A stretch of DNA of 64,000 nt from Streptococcus plurextorum DSM 22810 (GTDB lineage Bacteria; Bacillota; Bacilli; Lactobacillales; Streptococcaceae). A model generated the notes under the pieces. The model saw only the letters and a list, made by a program, of their open reading frames with translations, was not told the DNA's origin and made no database searches. Position 1 is the stretch's first letter. Every line of letters begins with the position of its first letter. Made by a program: the position numbers and the translations under genes. Shown piece after piece: positions 25,987 to 36,402 of this stretch. The DNA lies in NCBI RefSeq assembly GCF_000423745.1, contig NZ_AUIO01000001.1, positions 310,001-374,000 on the forward strand, given 5' to 3'.

Positions 25987-28900
25987 TTAATTCAATTTCA
26001 GGACTTCCACTTTCTGCCCGCCTAGTAACACTAGGTATTTGTCAACCTTAGGTATGTGATAAGACTGACTAAGTGCTTGAGCGTAGAGCGCCATTTGCCC
26101 TTGGTAGCGGGAAGCGATTTTTTGACTATCGGTAAATTTATCCGTCTTGTAGTCAAAAAGCACCAGATGATCCTCATAGAGCAGGTAGCCATCAATAATG
26201 CCACGAACCACAAAGTCCTCACCACTTTCCTGATCGGTCGTTAGCATGGCAAAAGGTGCTTCACGATGTAATTTATCTCTGTTAGCTAATATTTCTTTCC
26301 CCAATGGGCTGTCAAAGAAAGCTAAGATTTTAGAGAGGTCAAGCTGGGCTTTGACAGAAGGATCTGCTTGAACAGCTTCAATTGCCTTCTGGACCATCGC
26401 TTCGGTTACTTGATCAGAAAGTTGTAAGCGTTGCATGAGCTCATGAAGTGCTGCTCCTATTGCCGTAGCTGATGGCTGAGTTTGATTAGAAAAATCTGGT
26501 AAGCTAAAGCTCAACTGACCTTTTTGGACAACCGCGCTAGCTTTTTCCATAACCTCAACCCCTTCTGTATCCATAACCTGTTCGTAAAAGTGTTTGACCT
26601 GGCTAGGGGTTCTGACGGTAGGGAGGTTAATAGCAGAGCGGTACTTTTGATTGAGCTGCTCCACCGACTCAAGGACCGTTAAAGCCTGACTAATCTGATC
26701 AGACTGACGATTCTGAGACAGGTCATCTGCAGAAATCCCTTTTTCCACTGTCAAACGGCCGATTTTATCAGCTCTTAGTTGGTCTTGGTTAACATAAGTA
26801 ATCTCAAAAGCAAGACCTTCCTTCCCGAAGGCTTCTGCAACGGCTAAAAACCAATCCTGGAAATTTTTTTGCTTTTCACGCTCCTTGATTGGAACAAGTC
26901 CTTTCTCTGACTTACCAGAATAAGCTTGAGATAATTTTTCTTGACTCCCTTTTCCGACAATGTAGAGGCGTTTTTCCGCTCGGGTCATTCCCACATAAAG
27001 CAGACGCATCAACTCCGATAGCTCTGCTTTTTTACTTTCCGCCTGATTGGCACGATAAGGTAGGGTGTCTATCTGCAAATACACCTTTGGCAAACTTGTT
27101 TCTGGAAAGTCTTCTTTGGCATCCGCCAGATACTTAATGCCAATCCCCTTATCCCGACTAAGAATGTAAGGTTTTCTGCTATCACTCAGTTTGGTCAGTA
27201 ATTCCTTGTCTGCTCCCAGAATAAAGACATACTGAAACTCCAGACCTTTTGATTTGTGCATGGTCATGACTTGAACCGCATTTTTAGGCGGTACGATGTC
27301 AACATCTGCCAAATCATTATCACTTGCCAAGACCTTATCAATCATACCGATAAAGCGGGGCAAGCCTTTGAAGCCTGTTTTTTCATAGGCATGGGCACGT
27401 AAGGCTAAGGCGTATAGATTAGCCTGTCGCTGTTCTGACTTTGGTAAAGCTGCCACATAGTCATAATAGAAGCGATCATTATAAATGGTCCAAATCAGAT
27501 CATAGAGCGATAGCCGTTTTGCCAATTCTCGCCAAGTCAAAAAGGTCTCCATAAAATTGGCCAGTTTGTTTGCTAGACGGTTCGTGATTAACGACGAATG
27601 GTCACCAGATGTTTCATAAGCCAAAACCAACTTGTCATAGAAGTCCCCACTGTCAGCCTGGATAGCAATCCGTGCCAAGTCATCCTCATCAAACTGAAAC
27701 ATTGGCGAGCGCAAGAGAGCTACGAGGGCATAATCGTTAAGAGGATTATTGATGGCACGTAGCGTGTCTAACATCACCATAACCTCCAAAGACTTGAGGT
27801 AGTTCATCTGACCACCATCCGTCACCAGCGGAATGCCGTGAGCCTCGAAGGCAGGCAAAATATCCTTGTAAAGGCTACGTGATCGCACCAAGAGCGTTAT
27901 ATCCTTGAACGCTACTTTTTCATCGTTATAAAGGCGGATAATTTCCTTGATGACCAAATTGATTTCCCCTTTAGAAAGGGCTTCGTCCTCTGTTTCAAAC
28001 GCCTCTTCTGATTCGTCTACTGGCAGGTCATCAGCGGTATCAGTATTGTAAATTAAAAGCTGAGTTTTGTTTTCAGGACACGCCTCTTGTTGATGAGCTG
28101 AACCTGCTACTAACAAATGCGTTTCATCATAGCGAATATCCCCCAAATCCTCGTCCATGAGATGACGGAAAAGATCATTGGTAGCCTCTAAAACAACAGC
28201 ATGCGAACGGAAATTTTCCTTGAGCAAAATGAGCTTACCGGCACTCGGATGATCTTGAAACCGTTTGAACTGTTGGTGGAAAATCTGCGGATCCGCCTGA
28301 CGAAAACGGTAGATGGATTGTTTAATGTCTCCCACCATAAAACGGTTGTGACCATTTGATAAGAGTTCTAACAACCGTTCCTGAGTGTGGCTGTTATCCT
28401 GGTACTCGTCTACCATCACTTCATGGAAATGCTCACGATAAGCCTGTGCCACTTGAGGAAAGTCTTCTAAGACTTGTATCGCCAAATGGGCAATGTCGTT
28501 AAATTCAAAAGCATTTTCCTGAATTTTCGCTTGCAGGTATTGGTCACTGAAATCAGAGACAAAATCTCTTAATAAAACAAGGAGAGGCAAACTCTCTGGC
28601 TGATAACGTCCAATCACATCAGCCTCAAACAAGGCTCTTTTCGCCTCAAGAAATGGGGCTAAATAGTCTGGTCTCGCCTGATTATAGTCCTTTGAAAAAG
28701 CTTTGAGCTCCTCATCCTTAACATTTCCAATCCGCATGGTCAGCTGACTAGAGAGAGCCGAGACCTTATCTAAAAATGTTGCAACTTGCTCTCGACTGCT
28801 GAGCACATCAAAATGGCCTAAGAGCTCAATCACTTCCTGAACGGCATCTAGGTATTTATAGGATTTTTGAAATTCCTGAGTCACCGTCTCATAATGGTGT

Positions 28901-29676
28901 TGGAAAAATGCTAGGGCATCTGTGATGGCCTTATCCAAAACGTTAGGAGACAAAAATTCTGATAAATAAACCTCAAGCTGCTCCTTAAGAGGTGTCTGAT
29001 TAGCTGCTAAAAAGCAACTCTCCAACCACTGCTTAGGGCTAGCTGTGGACTGACTAAACTGATAAATGTCGTAAACTAAGGCACGAAAGGCAGCACTATC
29101 TTTGCGATTGCCACTAAAATTGCGCACCAACTTAATAAAGTCCTGACTCGACTGTCCGGTCATATAGTCTGAAAAGAGATCTTGGAAAACCTGGCCTTTC
29201 AAAATATCCTGTTCAGACTTTTCCGCCATTATGCGAAACATTGGAGAAATGCCTAAAAGATAACCGTGTTGATTGACTAATTTTTGAGTAAAGGCATCCA
29301 TTGTTCCAATATCAGCAGCACTAAGGAGGGCAACTTGCTCCGACAAATAGACCATCTCTTCTTCGCTTTTGGCCTCTTTGAGCATATCTGTCAATCCTGC
29401 TTCTAAACGCTCTTTCAACTCCCCAGCAGCCTTTACCGTAAAGGTCGAAATAAAGAGCCTATCAATCGAAATCCCACGGCTGATGATGTCCAAAATCCGG
29501 CGAACCATGACAAAAGTCTTTCCAGAACCCGCAGAAGCCGACACCAAAATATTGGTGCCACTGGTGTAAATAGCTTCAATCTGCTCAGGTGTCAGTTTGC
29601 GCTCCTTATTTGATGTCGCCTCCTCAGCAATACGGGCAGCAATCTCTGTCTCCGTCAAAAACGCTTTAACGTCCAT
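25987..29676 (-). CDS. rexA: ATP-dependent helicase/nuclease subunit A (RexA/AddA)
   Basis: RexA is the UvrD-type helicase and nuclease of the RexAB (AddAB) complex, which processes double-strand breaks for RecA-dependent repair. The 1229 residues show Walker A in SASAGSGKT (46-54), Walker B VDEYQD (about 425-430), GDIKQSIYRFR and later helicase motifs. A C-terminal RecB-like nuclease carries GIIDGYL...LFDYKTD. Its ATG lies inside the last codons of rexB (11-bp overlap), so the two are co-translated. It is the distal gene of the operon. Confidence 0.96.
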   Translation of the reverse strand: MDVKAFLTETEIAARIAEEATSNKERKLTPEQIEAIYTSGTNILVSASAGSGKTFVMVRRILDIISRGISIDRLFISTFTVKAAGELKERLEAGLTDMLKEAKSEEEMVYLSEQVALLSAADIGTMDAFTQKLVNQHGYLLGISPMFRIMAEKSEQDILKGQVFQDLFSDYMTGQSSQDFIKLVRNFSGNRKDSAAFRALVYDIYQFSQSTASPKQWLESCFLAANQTPLKEQLEVYLSEFLSPNVLDKAITDALAFFQHHYETVTQEFQKSYKYLDAVQEVIELLGHFDVLSSREQVATFLDKVSALSSQLTMRIGNVKDEELKAFSKDYNQARPDYLAPFLEAKRALFEADVIGRYQPESLPLLVLLRDFVSDFSDQYLQAKIQENAFEFNDIAHLAIQVLEDFPQVAQAYREHFHEVMVDEYQDNSHTQERLLELLSNGHNRFMVGDIKQSIYRFRQADPQIFHQQFKRFQDHPSAGKLILLKENFRSHAVVLEATNDLFRHLMDEDLGDIRYDETHLLVAGSAHQQEACPENKTQLLIYNTDTADDLPVDESEEAFETEDEALSKGEINLVIKEIIRLYNDEKVAFKDITLLVRSRSLYKDILPAFEAHGIPLVTDGGQMNYLKSLEVMVMLDTLRAINNPLNDYALVALLRSPMFQFDEDDLARIAIQADSGDFYDKLVLAYETSGDHSSLITNRLANKLANFMETFLTWRELAKRLSLYDLIWTIYNDRFYYDYVAALPKSEQRQANLYALALRAHAYEKTGFKGLPRFIGMIDKVLASDNDLADVDIVPPKNAVQVMTMHKSKGLEFQYVFILGADKELLTKLSDSRKPYILSRDKGIGIKYLADAKEDFPETSLPKVYLQIDTLPYRANQAESKKAELSELMRLLYVGMTRAEKRLYIVGKGSQEKLSQAYSGKSEKGLVPIKEREKQKNFQDWFLAVAEAFGKEGLAFEITYVNQDQLRADKIGRLTVEKGISADDLSQNRQSDQISQALTVLESVEQLNQKYRSAINLPTVRTPSQVKHFYEQVMDTEGVEVMEKASAVVQKGQLSFSLPDFSNQTQPSATAIGAALHELMQRLQLSDQVTEAMVQKAIEAVQADPSVKAQLDLSKILAFFDSPLGKEILANRDKLHREAPFAMLTTDQESGEDFVVRGIIDGYLLYEDHLVLFDYKTDKFTDSQKIASRYQGQMALYAQALSQSYHIPKVDKYLVLLGGQKVEVLKLN

Positions 29677-32600
29677 TTTCTTCCTCCATAAGGGCTAGTG
29701 CTTCAATTTTGTCAATCCCTTGTCCCTTCCTAGGCAATTGCTTCAAGCGTCTAGCATTGGTCAGCAGATGCTGATCCGCTTCAAAGTGTGTGATAGCTTT
29801 CAGTTGTTCTCCCGCGACAGACTTGCCATCTTTGGTATAGGGGTTAATAGCAAAGCTACCTGAGCGAATCGTGGCAATAGCTTTGGCAAAAAGGGTTTGA
29901 TTATAAGTCAGCAAGGTATCCAGCTGGGCTTGGTTATACAGGTGTTGCCCATAACTATATGCTCCATTCGCCAAGTGCACCTTATCCTCCTCTGAAAAAA
30001 GGCCTTGGTAAGTCAGCGCTTTAATATTCTGAGTCAAAACATCCTCCTGACTCTTAGTCTTCGCTAGCTGAACGATTGGATTTTGCATGTGCAGGTACAT
30101 CGCGCCTAAAAGCTGATCTGTTTCAATGCCATAGGCTTCCTTAACTGCTTGAAGGTAAGTGACTAGTTGAGAATTAAGCCCATTGTAAAAATCATTGAGA
30201 TGAAACTTCCTATCACTAGACTTATAGTCTACGACGCTAAATTTGTCTTTCATGGAAGCATTATCTCCAGCAGAAGCAGGTAAGATATCGACACGATCAA
30301 TAATGCCTTTGACCTTAGCTTGACCTGCAAGGAGAAAATCAAAGGCCTTTTCTTGATCTTTGACCGTCTCAGACTGCATTTCCCTAAAAAGACTAGCCGT
30401 AGATCTAGCCATATCTTCTAAAATCACTTGTGACAAGTAACTTTCTTGATTGTCTGCTTGAAATAGTTGCTTGAAATGGTCTTCTTGATTGGTTTCAGAG
30501 ATGGCTCGTTCAAGGCTAGCATCAAAATGAGCCGATGAAAGGTTCTCTCTAAACAAGCGCTCGAAAATTCGGTGCAAGTAGGTCCCGTAAACACGAGCAT
30601 CTGGCTTAAGCGTCTCAGACTCTTGTAACCCCAACACGTAACGTAAAAAGTAGAGGTATTGATTATTGTAAAAGGCTGTAAGAGCCGTAACAGATAAGGC
30701 AATAGGCTGATTTTTGGGAAAGACGATTGCCATGACCTCTTCTGACACTGGTTTGGTCTTAATTTCTCCCAAAATTTCCGGAAATTCCAAGGCTTGCTCT
30801 GCCATTTGACGACGTAAATATCGAACGGCTACAGCCCAGAAGGTCTGTTCTTCCCTAGTCATCTCAGAAAATAGTTGGCTTTGGTTTACCGCAATAATTG
30901 TCGATAGCAAATCCTTGTAATTGCCTATTTGATCTGAGCTTGCTTGATAGTCAGACCCTCTTTCCTCAACCGTTAAGCCGATAGCAAGCAATTCTTTCAG
31001 ATAGGGCGATATCTCATCTGCAGATTCATTAAGAACTTGTGGCAAGCTGAGCACTAACTGATGGCTGGCCGCATTAAAAAGAGATAGGGCAGCAAAATGA
31101 TTTTTCTTGAGATTATCAGCACCCACAATAGACAACTGGGTAGCATCCTCTGTTTTTTCATTGATCAGCGCTCTTTCCTGATCAGTCAAAAGGCTCTTGT
31201 TCTGAGCGTTTTTTGGAAAATGGCTACGCGTCATACCTAGCGCAAAAACGTATTTAGCAGAATGCGGTTCCACCAAATCATAGGATTTGATGTTGACCAC
31301 ATCGACTGTCGCTGGTACCGTCCGATACTCTGCAGCCATCATACCAGATTTGAGCAAGGACAGAAAATCAGCTACAGATAAACTGGTCGTGCCAAAAATG
31401 CGATGCATTTGCTCAAGCAAACCAACAAAACAGCTCCAGACTTGCTCGTGCTGATCTAACTCTCCTTCATCTACACCTTGGACTAGCTTTTCAAAGTTAG
31501 TTGTTAATGCAAATTCTTCTAGTAACTGACTGAATTTTTTCAAAAGACTGTCTCCTTTTTGGGGACGGACCTTCAAAAAGTTTACTAGAGGAGTGATGAG
31601 TTGGTGGCGTATCTGATTCAAGTGATCCAGTTGGTAACGGTCTGTCACTTGAAGATGACCTTGTGCATCTCTTTGCCGTTTTTGCCTTAGATTGGCTGTA
31701 AAATCACGGTTAAATTTAGCCAAACCTTGAATATCCGCAAAAATGACATACTGTTCAAAGCGGTCAATTTCCTCCTGAGTAAACCTACCAATTAAACCTG
31801 ATTTGAGCACATTTAAGACATCTTCTGCTCGGAAATTATAGCGTTTTATACGCTCCAAGGCATCAATCACATTGACCAGTGGATGATGAGACATTGACTC
31901 TGCTTTGCCGAAGTAATAAGGGATATCAAACTTGTCAAAGAGCTTTTTGACCTGCAAATGGTAACTATCCACATCTCCTAGCAGTACCAAAATCTCCTTA
32001 TAGCGGATTCCTTTAGCAAGGAGCTGACGAATCTGACGAGCCACTTGAATGATTTCTTCTCGCTGGTTGACAACTTCCCAAATTTGAATGCTCTCTTTAT
32101 CTTCATCTGTCAGCGTAAGGTCTGTCTGGCTAAAATCATGGCGACTTTCCAAGATGGCAGTCAATCGAGAAAAGCTCGTCTGCTCTGCCATGTCCCCTAA
32201 ATAAAGAGGCTTAACCCCAAAACGCTGAGCCAAATGCCGTAAAAACTCTACAGAGGCTTGATAGATATTGCCTTGAATAAAGTTGGTTCGGTAGGCTTTT
32301 TGGCTAGCATAGACGCCAATGATGATGTCTGAACATCGGCCATGAAGAAGATCAATCAAGTATTCTTCCTCAGCTGAAAAACGGGTAAAACCATCAATAA
32401 TGAGGACCGTTTTCTCAAGCTGTTGGTCAAGCTGTCCTGACTGGATTTGATCCCCAAAACGGGATAATTTACTTTGGTTATCAAAATGATTCTCTCTCAA
32501 ATAATCTTCAACAGCTAGGAAAATCTTAGTCAAATCTTGAGCCTTGTCTATCTGCTCCAAATAGCAAAGGTCTTCAATAGTCATATGGGCAGTTTTTAGC

Positions 32601-32971
32601 TCCTTATAGAGGTCAATCAGCTGATGGATGACATTAGCATCTTTACGCAGACGACCATAAACCTTAAGGTCATCCTCCTCAAACTGGCTCAAGACACGGA
32701 AAAAGAGCATGGCTAGCGCCTTATCATCTAGACTTGCTCTGCTATTAGCATCTTTCAGAAGAAAATAACGCGCCATCTGACCAAAACGCGTCACCGTAAT
32801 GGCAAACGAAGCTTTCTGAGGCAGGCTTGACAAAACCTTGCGCTCTTTTTCAAAGGAAAGAGAGTTTGGTGCAATGTAAAAGACACGCTTACCTTCTTGC
32901 GCTAGTTTTTGGGCCTCTGCAGCCAATTTTTTTGTTAAGTCCTGAGACACATCAGTAAAAAAAAGTTTCAT
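29666..32971 (-). CDS. rexB: ATP-dependent nuclease subunit B (RexB/AddB)
   Basis: RexB pairs with RexA for end resection and recognition of the regulatory Chi-like sequence. The 1101 residues have a degenerate helicase-like N-terminal half and a C-terminal RecB-type nuclease (KVKGIIDRVDIL and VVDYKSS). Unlike B. subtilis AddB, the C-terminus has no cysteine cluster for an iron-sulfur centre, which is the streptococcal RexB pattern. The start at 32971 follows an extended -10 (TGTTATACT) placed right after the terminator of repeat copy B. Confidence 0.95.
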   Translation of the reverse strand: MKLFFTDVSQDLTKKLAAEAQKLAQEGKRVFYIAPNSLSFEKERKVLSSLPQKASFAITVTRFGQMARYFLLKDANSRASLDDKALAMLFFRVLSQFEEDDLKVYGRLRKDANVIHQLIDLYKELKTAHMTIEDLCYLEQIDKAQDLTKIFLAVEDYLRENHFDNQSKLSRFGDQIQSGQLDQQLEKTVLIIDGFTRFSAEEEYLIDLLHGRCSDIIIGVYASQKAYRTNFIQGNIYQASVEFLRHLAQRFGVKPLYLGDMAEQTSFSRLTAILESRHDFSQTDLTLTDEDKESIQIWEVVNQREEIIQVARQIRQLLAKGIRYKEILVLLGDVDSYHLQVKKLFDKFDIPYYFGKAESMSHHPLVNVIDALERIKRYNFRAEDVLNVLKSGLIGRFTQEEIDRFEQYVIFADIQGLAKFNRDFTANLRQKRQRDAQGHLQVTDRYQLDHLNQIRHQLITPLVNFLKVRPQKGDSLLKKFSQLLEEFALTTNFEKLVQGVDEGELDQHEQVWSCFVGLLEQMHRIFGTTSLSVADFLSLLKSGMMAAEYRTVPATVDVVNIKSYDLVEPHSAKYVFALGMTRSHFPKNAQNKSLLTDQERALINEKTEDATQLSIVGADNLKKNHFAALSLFNAASHQLVLSLPQVLNESADEISPYLKELLAIGLTVEERGSDYQASSDQIGNYKDLLSTIIAVNQSQLFSEMTREEQTFWAVAVRYLRRQMAEQALEFPEILGEIKTKPVSEEVMAIVFPKNQPIALSVTALTAFYNNQYLYFLRYVLGLQESETLKPDARVYGTYLHRIFERLFRENLSSAHFDASLERAISETNQEDHFKQLFQADNQESYLSQVILEDMARSTASLFREMQSETVKDQEKAFDFLLAGQAKVKGIIDRVDILPASAGDNASMKDKFSVVDYKSSDRKFHLNDFYNGLNSQLVTYLQAVKEAYGIETDQLLGAMYLHMQNPIVQLAKTKSQEDVLTQNIKALTYQGLFSEEDKVHLANGAYSYGQHLYNQAQLDTLLTYNQTLFAKAIATIRSGSFAINPYTKDGKSVAGEQLKAITHFEADQHLLTNARRLKQLPRKGQGIDKIEALALMEEENGR

Positions 32972-33016
32972 GACTTTCCTCTCATCCTATTGGAAATTTT
33001 ACTAATACTAGTATAA

Positions 33017-33303
33017 CAAAAAGCCACCCTTATGAGTGGCTTGAACGTAGACAAACTCTATTTTCTCCTTAAACAAACTGAGAAGCTCTGCTCGCTTAAG
33101 ATGTGGTTTCCCATGTTGCAACCGAAAATAAGCCTTATTAGGGACTGTTCATCCTGGTAAATGTAGCGTCAACACTAGTTGTAGGCCACCAGCACTTTTT
33201 GAAACATCGGCTCAAAAATGAGACAAGACCTGCCAAAGGAAGTCACTACCGTCCGTTATAGGCTTTATCTTCAGTCTAAAAGCCACTCTTAGAAGTGGCT
33301 TTC
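33017..33303 (-). repeat. Intergenic repeat, copy B (between rexB and the collagen-like gene)
   Basis: The 355-bp gap 32972-33326 holds no gene. The repeat reads on the minus strand from the end of the collagen-like gene. It is flanked by two near-identical hairpins (33278-33303 and 33021-33042, both with the AGCCACT/AGTGGCT stem). Shared blocks: GGAAGTCACTACCGTCC (33238-33254, plus strand), TGAGAAGCTCTGC (33079-33091), and GTAGACAAACT (33047-33057). Confidence 0.78.
33278..33303 (-). terminator. First terminator after the collagen-like gene
   Basis: AAAGCCACT pairs with AGTGGCTTT, with TTTT after it on the minus strand, 23 bp past the stop codon. A second copy of nearly the same hairpin at 33021-33042, with five T, closes the repeat. 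Confidence 0.75.
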
Positions 33304-33326
33304 AGATTATATAGGATACCAAACCA

Positions 33327-35327
33327 TTAATGTTTTTGTTCGCCTTTGCGACGACCTGCTAAGTAGGCACCAACCATACCTATACCAGCACCTAGAATAG
33401 TCAAATAAGAGAGTAACTCGGTTCCTGTTTTAGGAAGAACAGAGCTTACAAAACGTTCAACAATCGTTGCTGGTTCTTTGACAACTGTTTCTCCACGTGC
33501 TGGGATGCCAGTATCTTTGCCATCCACAACCCAGTTGCCATTGTCGCCAATTGTCACTGACGTTGACTGACCATCTTGGCCATCCTTGCCATCTGCTCCT
33601 TTGGTAATGAGCACACTGGTCGTATCACTAAAGGTAATAATCGTATTGCCATTAGCATCTGTTTGTGTTTCTACGACGCTAATGCTCTTGCCATCTTGAC
33701 CGTCTTTACCATCTGTTCCTTTGTTGATGACTGCTTGGCTGCCATCTGAGAAGTAAAGAACAGTGTTGCCGTCTCCATCAATTTCTGTTTTGACAATCGT
33801 AAGGCTTGCTCCGTCTTGCCCATCTTTGCCATCAACGCCATCTTTGCCATCAACGCCATCCTTACCGTCTACTCCGTCTTTACCATTTGTGCCATCTTGA
33901 CCTTTTGGAATAGTAATTGACGTTCCATCACTAAAGGTAACGACAGTATCGCCATTAGCATTAACAGTTGTTGATGTGATGGCAATAGATGAACCATCTT
34001 GACCGTCCTTGCCATCTTGACCATCTTTACCAGCTAAGCCATCTGCTCCTTTTAGAATGGTTGTCACAGAACCATCACTAAAGGTAACGACAGTATTACC
34101 ATTGGCATCAAAGTCTGTCTTAACCACCGTGATACTGCTACCATCTTTACCAGCTTGTCCAGTCGCACCTGTGGCTCCTGTTTCACCGCGAGAAGCTTTT
34201 CCTGTATCAACACCATCGATAAACCAATTACCGTTTTCTCCAATTGTGATGTCTGTTGTGTTTTTCTTATACTTAGCATAGTAAACCAAGTCCTTGGTTA
34301 CATTAGTTGCTAAAATATCCGCACTATCTACGATATTAGTCGTATGATCAACATACCATCCTATGAAAGTATACCCATCTTTTGCTGTTGCTTCTGGTAA
34401 GGTGTTTGATAAAGCAGAGCTGACAGTGCTTCCGTTCCCTTCAACGGTGTAGGTTACAGAAGACTGATTAGAGATGCTTCCTTTTTCACTATCTGTAGCA
34501 AAGGTTACCTTATAGCTAGGCGCTTCCCAAACGGCTTCTAAAGTAATGGCCGAATCTATCCGTTGCTGAACAACTTCATCGGCACTATAAACCTTGTCAC
34601 TGCCATTGATGCGCCACCCCTTGAATGTCCAACCGTAAGCTTTTTCTGCTTCAGTCAGTGTTGGGACAGTCGTCACATCTGTGTACATCCCCAGACTATC
34701 ATTCTGTAAAGCCCCATAGAAGCTGACGTACTGGCGATTGTTACTCGTAAAAGTATAGATGCCATCATTACCTGAGTACCAGATACGGTAGGATACCGGT
34801 TCACCATTTTGGTTTTGTCCGATACTGTTGTTTGGAAACTCCCCTCGTTTAGAGATGGCCATAATTTGGCGCGAACGACTGACAAGCATCCAGTATAAAT
34901 CCACTTTTTGACTATCCGACGTAATGGTCACTGTTGATGTTTTCGACTGGAATGGGTAATTACTATCTGTACTTAGGGTAATAGGCACTTCTGAATCAGT
35001 GACCAAACTAATGGTATAAGTCCCTACAGGAAGATTTGCAACAGTGAAGTCACCTGCTGTTGCAGACTGTGCTTGAGATCCCGTTTGTCCTTCAAAAACA
35101 ACTTGTCCATTGGTATCCGTCACTCTCACTAAGACTCCGCCATAATTGGCACCTTGAAACCAAGTAACTTGCGTACCACTGGTTGAACCATTGGTACGAT
35201 GAACAAAATCACGGGCACTTTCATTGCCATATTTTCTAACATGCCCATTAATCTCTGCAGCTTCTACTGGATTCATCCATAATCCTAACAAAAGGGCTGC
35301 AAGGCTAATGGTAACTTTTCTTTTCAT
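33327..35327 (-). CDS. LPXTG-anchored collagen-like surface protein
   Basis: This 666-residue surface protein starts at the ATG at 35327 (GAGGAGAAAAAC before it; a longer frame would need TTG). It has a signal peptide (cleavage near VEA-AE, residue 23-25), a CnaB-like N-terminal region (about 45-130), and two Listeria-Bacteroides (Flg_new) repeats (about 225-350, WTFKGW and YTFIGW). GENGNWFIDGVDTG modules alternate with short collagen-like Gly-X-Y blocks (GKDGVDGKDG type). About four 25-30-residue modules of the form (D)ANGNT-VTFSDG separate the Gly-X-Y blocks. The tail has LPKTG, a membrane segment and RRKGEQKH, so sortase A would anchor it. Streptococcal collagen-like proteins bind matrix or host proteins; the ligand here is unknown. 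Confidence 0.88.
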   Translation of the reverse strand: MKRKVTISLAALLLGLWMNPVEAAEINGHVRKYGNESARDFVHRTNGSTSGTQVTWFQGANYGGVLVRVTDTNGQVVFEGQTGSQAQSATAGDFTVANLPVGTYTISLVTDSEVPITLSTDSNYPFQSKTSTVTITSDSQKVDLYWMLVSRSRQIMAISKRGEFPNNSIGQNQNGEPVSYRIWYSGNDGIYTFTSNNRQYVSFYGALQNDSLGMYTDVTTVPTLTEAEKAYGWTFKGWRINGSDKVYSADEVVQQRIDSAITLEAVWEAPSYKVTFATDSEKGSISNQSSVTYTVEGNGSTVSSALSNTLPEATAKDGYTFIGWYVDHTTNIVDSADILATNVTKDLVYYAKYKKNTTDITIGENGNWFIDGVDTGKASRGETGATGATGQAGKDGSSITVVKTDFDANGNTVVTFSDGSVTTILKGADGLAGKDGQDGKDGQDGSSIAITSTTVNANGDTVVTFSDGTSITIPKGQDGTNGKDGVDGKDGVDGKDGVDGKDGQDGASLTIVKTEIDGDGNTVLYFSDGSQAVINKGTDGKDGQDGKSISVVETQTDANGNTIITFSDTTSVLITKGADGKDGQDGQSTSVTIGDNGNWVVDGKDTGIPARGETVVKEPATIVERFVSSVLPKTGTELLSYLTILGAGIGMVGAYLAGRRKGEQKH
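33822..33893 (-). repeat. 18-bp tandem repeats coding Gly-Val-Asp-Gly-Lys-Asp
   Basis: The collagen-like block contains two exact and one diverged copy of an 18-bp unit coding GVDGKD. Such in-frame repeats can change copy number by slippage without breaking the frame. Confidence 0.7.
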
Positions 35328-35366
35328 GTTTTTCTCCTCATTTTTCAAAAAGATTAGACCACTACT

Positions 35367-35394
35367 ATTATATACCGATTGTAGGAAATAGCAA
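35367..35394 (-). promoter_or_regulatory. Promoter of the collagen-like gene
   Basis: The minus strand has -35 TTGCTA (35389-35394), a 16-bp spacer and a consensus -10 TATAAT (35367-35372), about 40 bp before the ATG. It is divergent from the metallopeptidase gene. Confidence 0.55.
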
Positions 35395-35476
35395 GCATTT
35401 TTATAAATTTCCTTGTGGTTTCCCTATCTTTAAAAATTTAGGTATAATAAAGTCAATCATAACTCAGGAGAAAATG

Positions 35477-36397
35477 ATGAAAATAGATGATTTAAGAAAA
35501 AGCCAAAATGTCGAGGATAAGCGTGGTCAGACTAGCGGCAGAAACTTGGGCTCTTCATTTAACAGAGGAAATTCCAACAATCAACTCCTCTTACAACTGC
35601 TGTTTTCACGAACAGGTTGGAAAACAAAACTCATCCTTATCCTACTACTTGTTTTCCTTGGTGGAGGAACTGGAATTAGCGAACTCTTTAGCGGTAACAG
35701 TAATAGCTACTCAACCAGTCAGGTCACACAGACAGCAAATACAAGCGTTTCAGATAAAGATGCCGAATTTATCTCTAAAGTTCTAGCCTCGACTGAAGAC
35801 TTTTGGACCAAAGAATTTCAACGTAATGGTTTAAACTATCAACCACCAAAGCTTGTTCTTTATACGGATTATATCGAAACAGCCAGCGGCACAGGTTATG
35901 CTCAATCTGGACCTTTCTATAGCCCTGCTGATCAAAAGATTTATCTAGATTTATCCTTTTACCAAGACTTATCCACCAAATACGGCGCCTCTGGCGACTT
36001 TGCTATGGCCTATGTTATCGCCCATGAAGTTGGCCACCATGTCCAAAACGAGCTGGGAACACTTTCAGATTATGCCAAAAAGCATAGTAGGCTTTCAGAG
36101 GTTGAAGGCAATAAACTAAATGTGCGGCTCGAACTTCAAGCCGACTATTACGCAGGGGCTTGGGCAAATGCTGTCGCGGATCAAGGATTGCTGGACATTG
36201 GTGATATTGATGAGGCCCTAACGGCTGCGCATGCTGTTGGAGATGACCATTTGCAACAAGAAGCTTATGGTCGAACAATGCCAGATAGCTTCACTCACGG
36301 GACCTCTGAGCAACGCAAACGCTGGTTCCAAAAAGGGTATGATTATGGTGACCTCCAACACGGCGACACCTTTTCCATCCCTGAAAATCAATTGTAA
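35477..36397 (+). CDS. YpfJ-family neutral zinc metallopeptidase
   Basis: A 306-residue membrane protein of the YpfJ/KPN_02809 family. A cytoplasmic N-terminus carries the conserved MKIDDLRKSQNVEDKR pattern, one membrane segment lies at about 50-66, and then comes a zinc peptidase domain. The zinc motif HEVGHH is at 183-188, with a third ligand likely in LELQADYYAG (about 209-218). The substrate is not known for the family. An in-frame ATG also lies 3 bp upstream (35474). The Shine-Dalgarno CAGGAG gives better spacing to 35477. It is monocistronic with its own terminator. Confidence 0.87.
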   Translation: MKIDDLRKSQNVEDKRGQTSGRNLGSSFNRGNSNNQLLLQLLFSRTGWKTKLILILLLVFLGGGTGISELFSGNSNSYSTSQVTQTANTSVSDKDAEFISKVLASTEDFWTKEFQRNGLNYQPPKLVLYTDYIETASGTGYAQSGPFYSPADQKIYLDLSFYQDLSTKYGASGDFAMAYVIAHEVGHHVQNELGTLSDYAKKHSRLSEVEGNKLNVRLELQADYYAGAWANAVADQGLLDIGDIDEALTAAHAVGDDHLQQEAYGRTMPDSFTHGTSEQRKRWFQKGYDYGDLQHGDTFSIPENQL

Positions 36398-36402
36398 GAA
36401 CG

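Noticed and set aside
33822..33893. Short regular repeats resembling a CRISPR
   Set aside because: The 18-bp units are in frame, code Gly-Val-Asp-Gly-Lys-Asp, and have no spacers.
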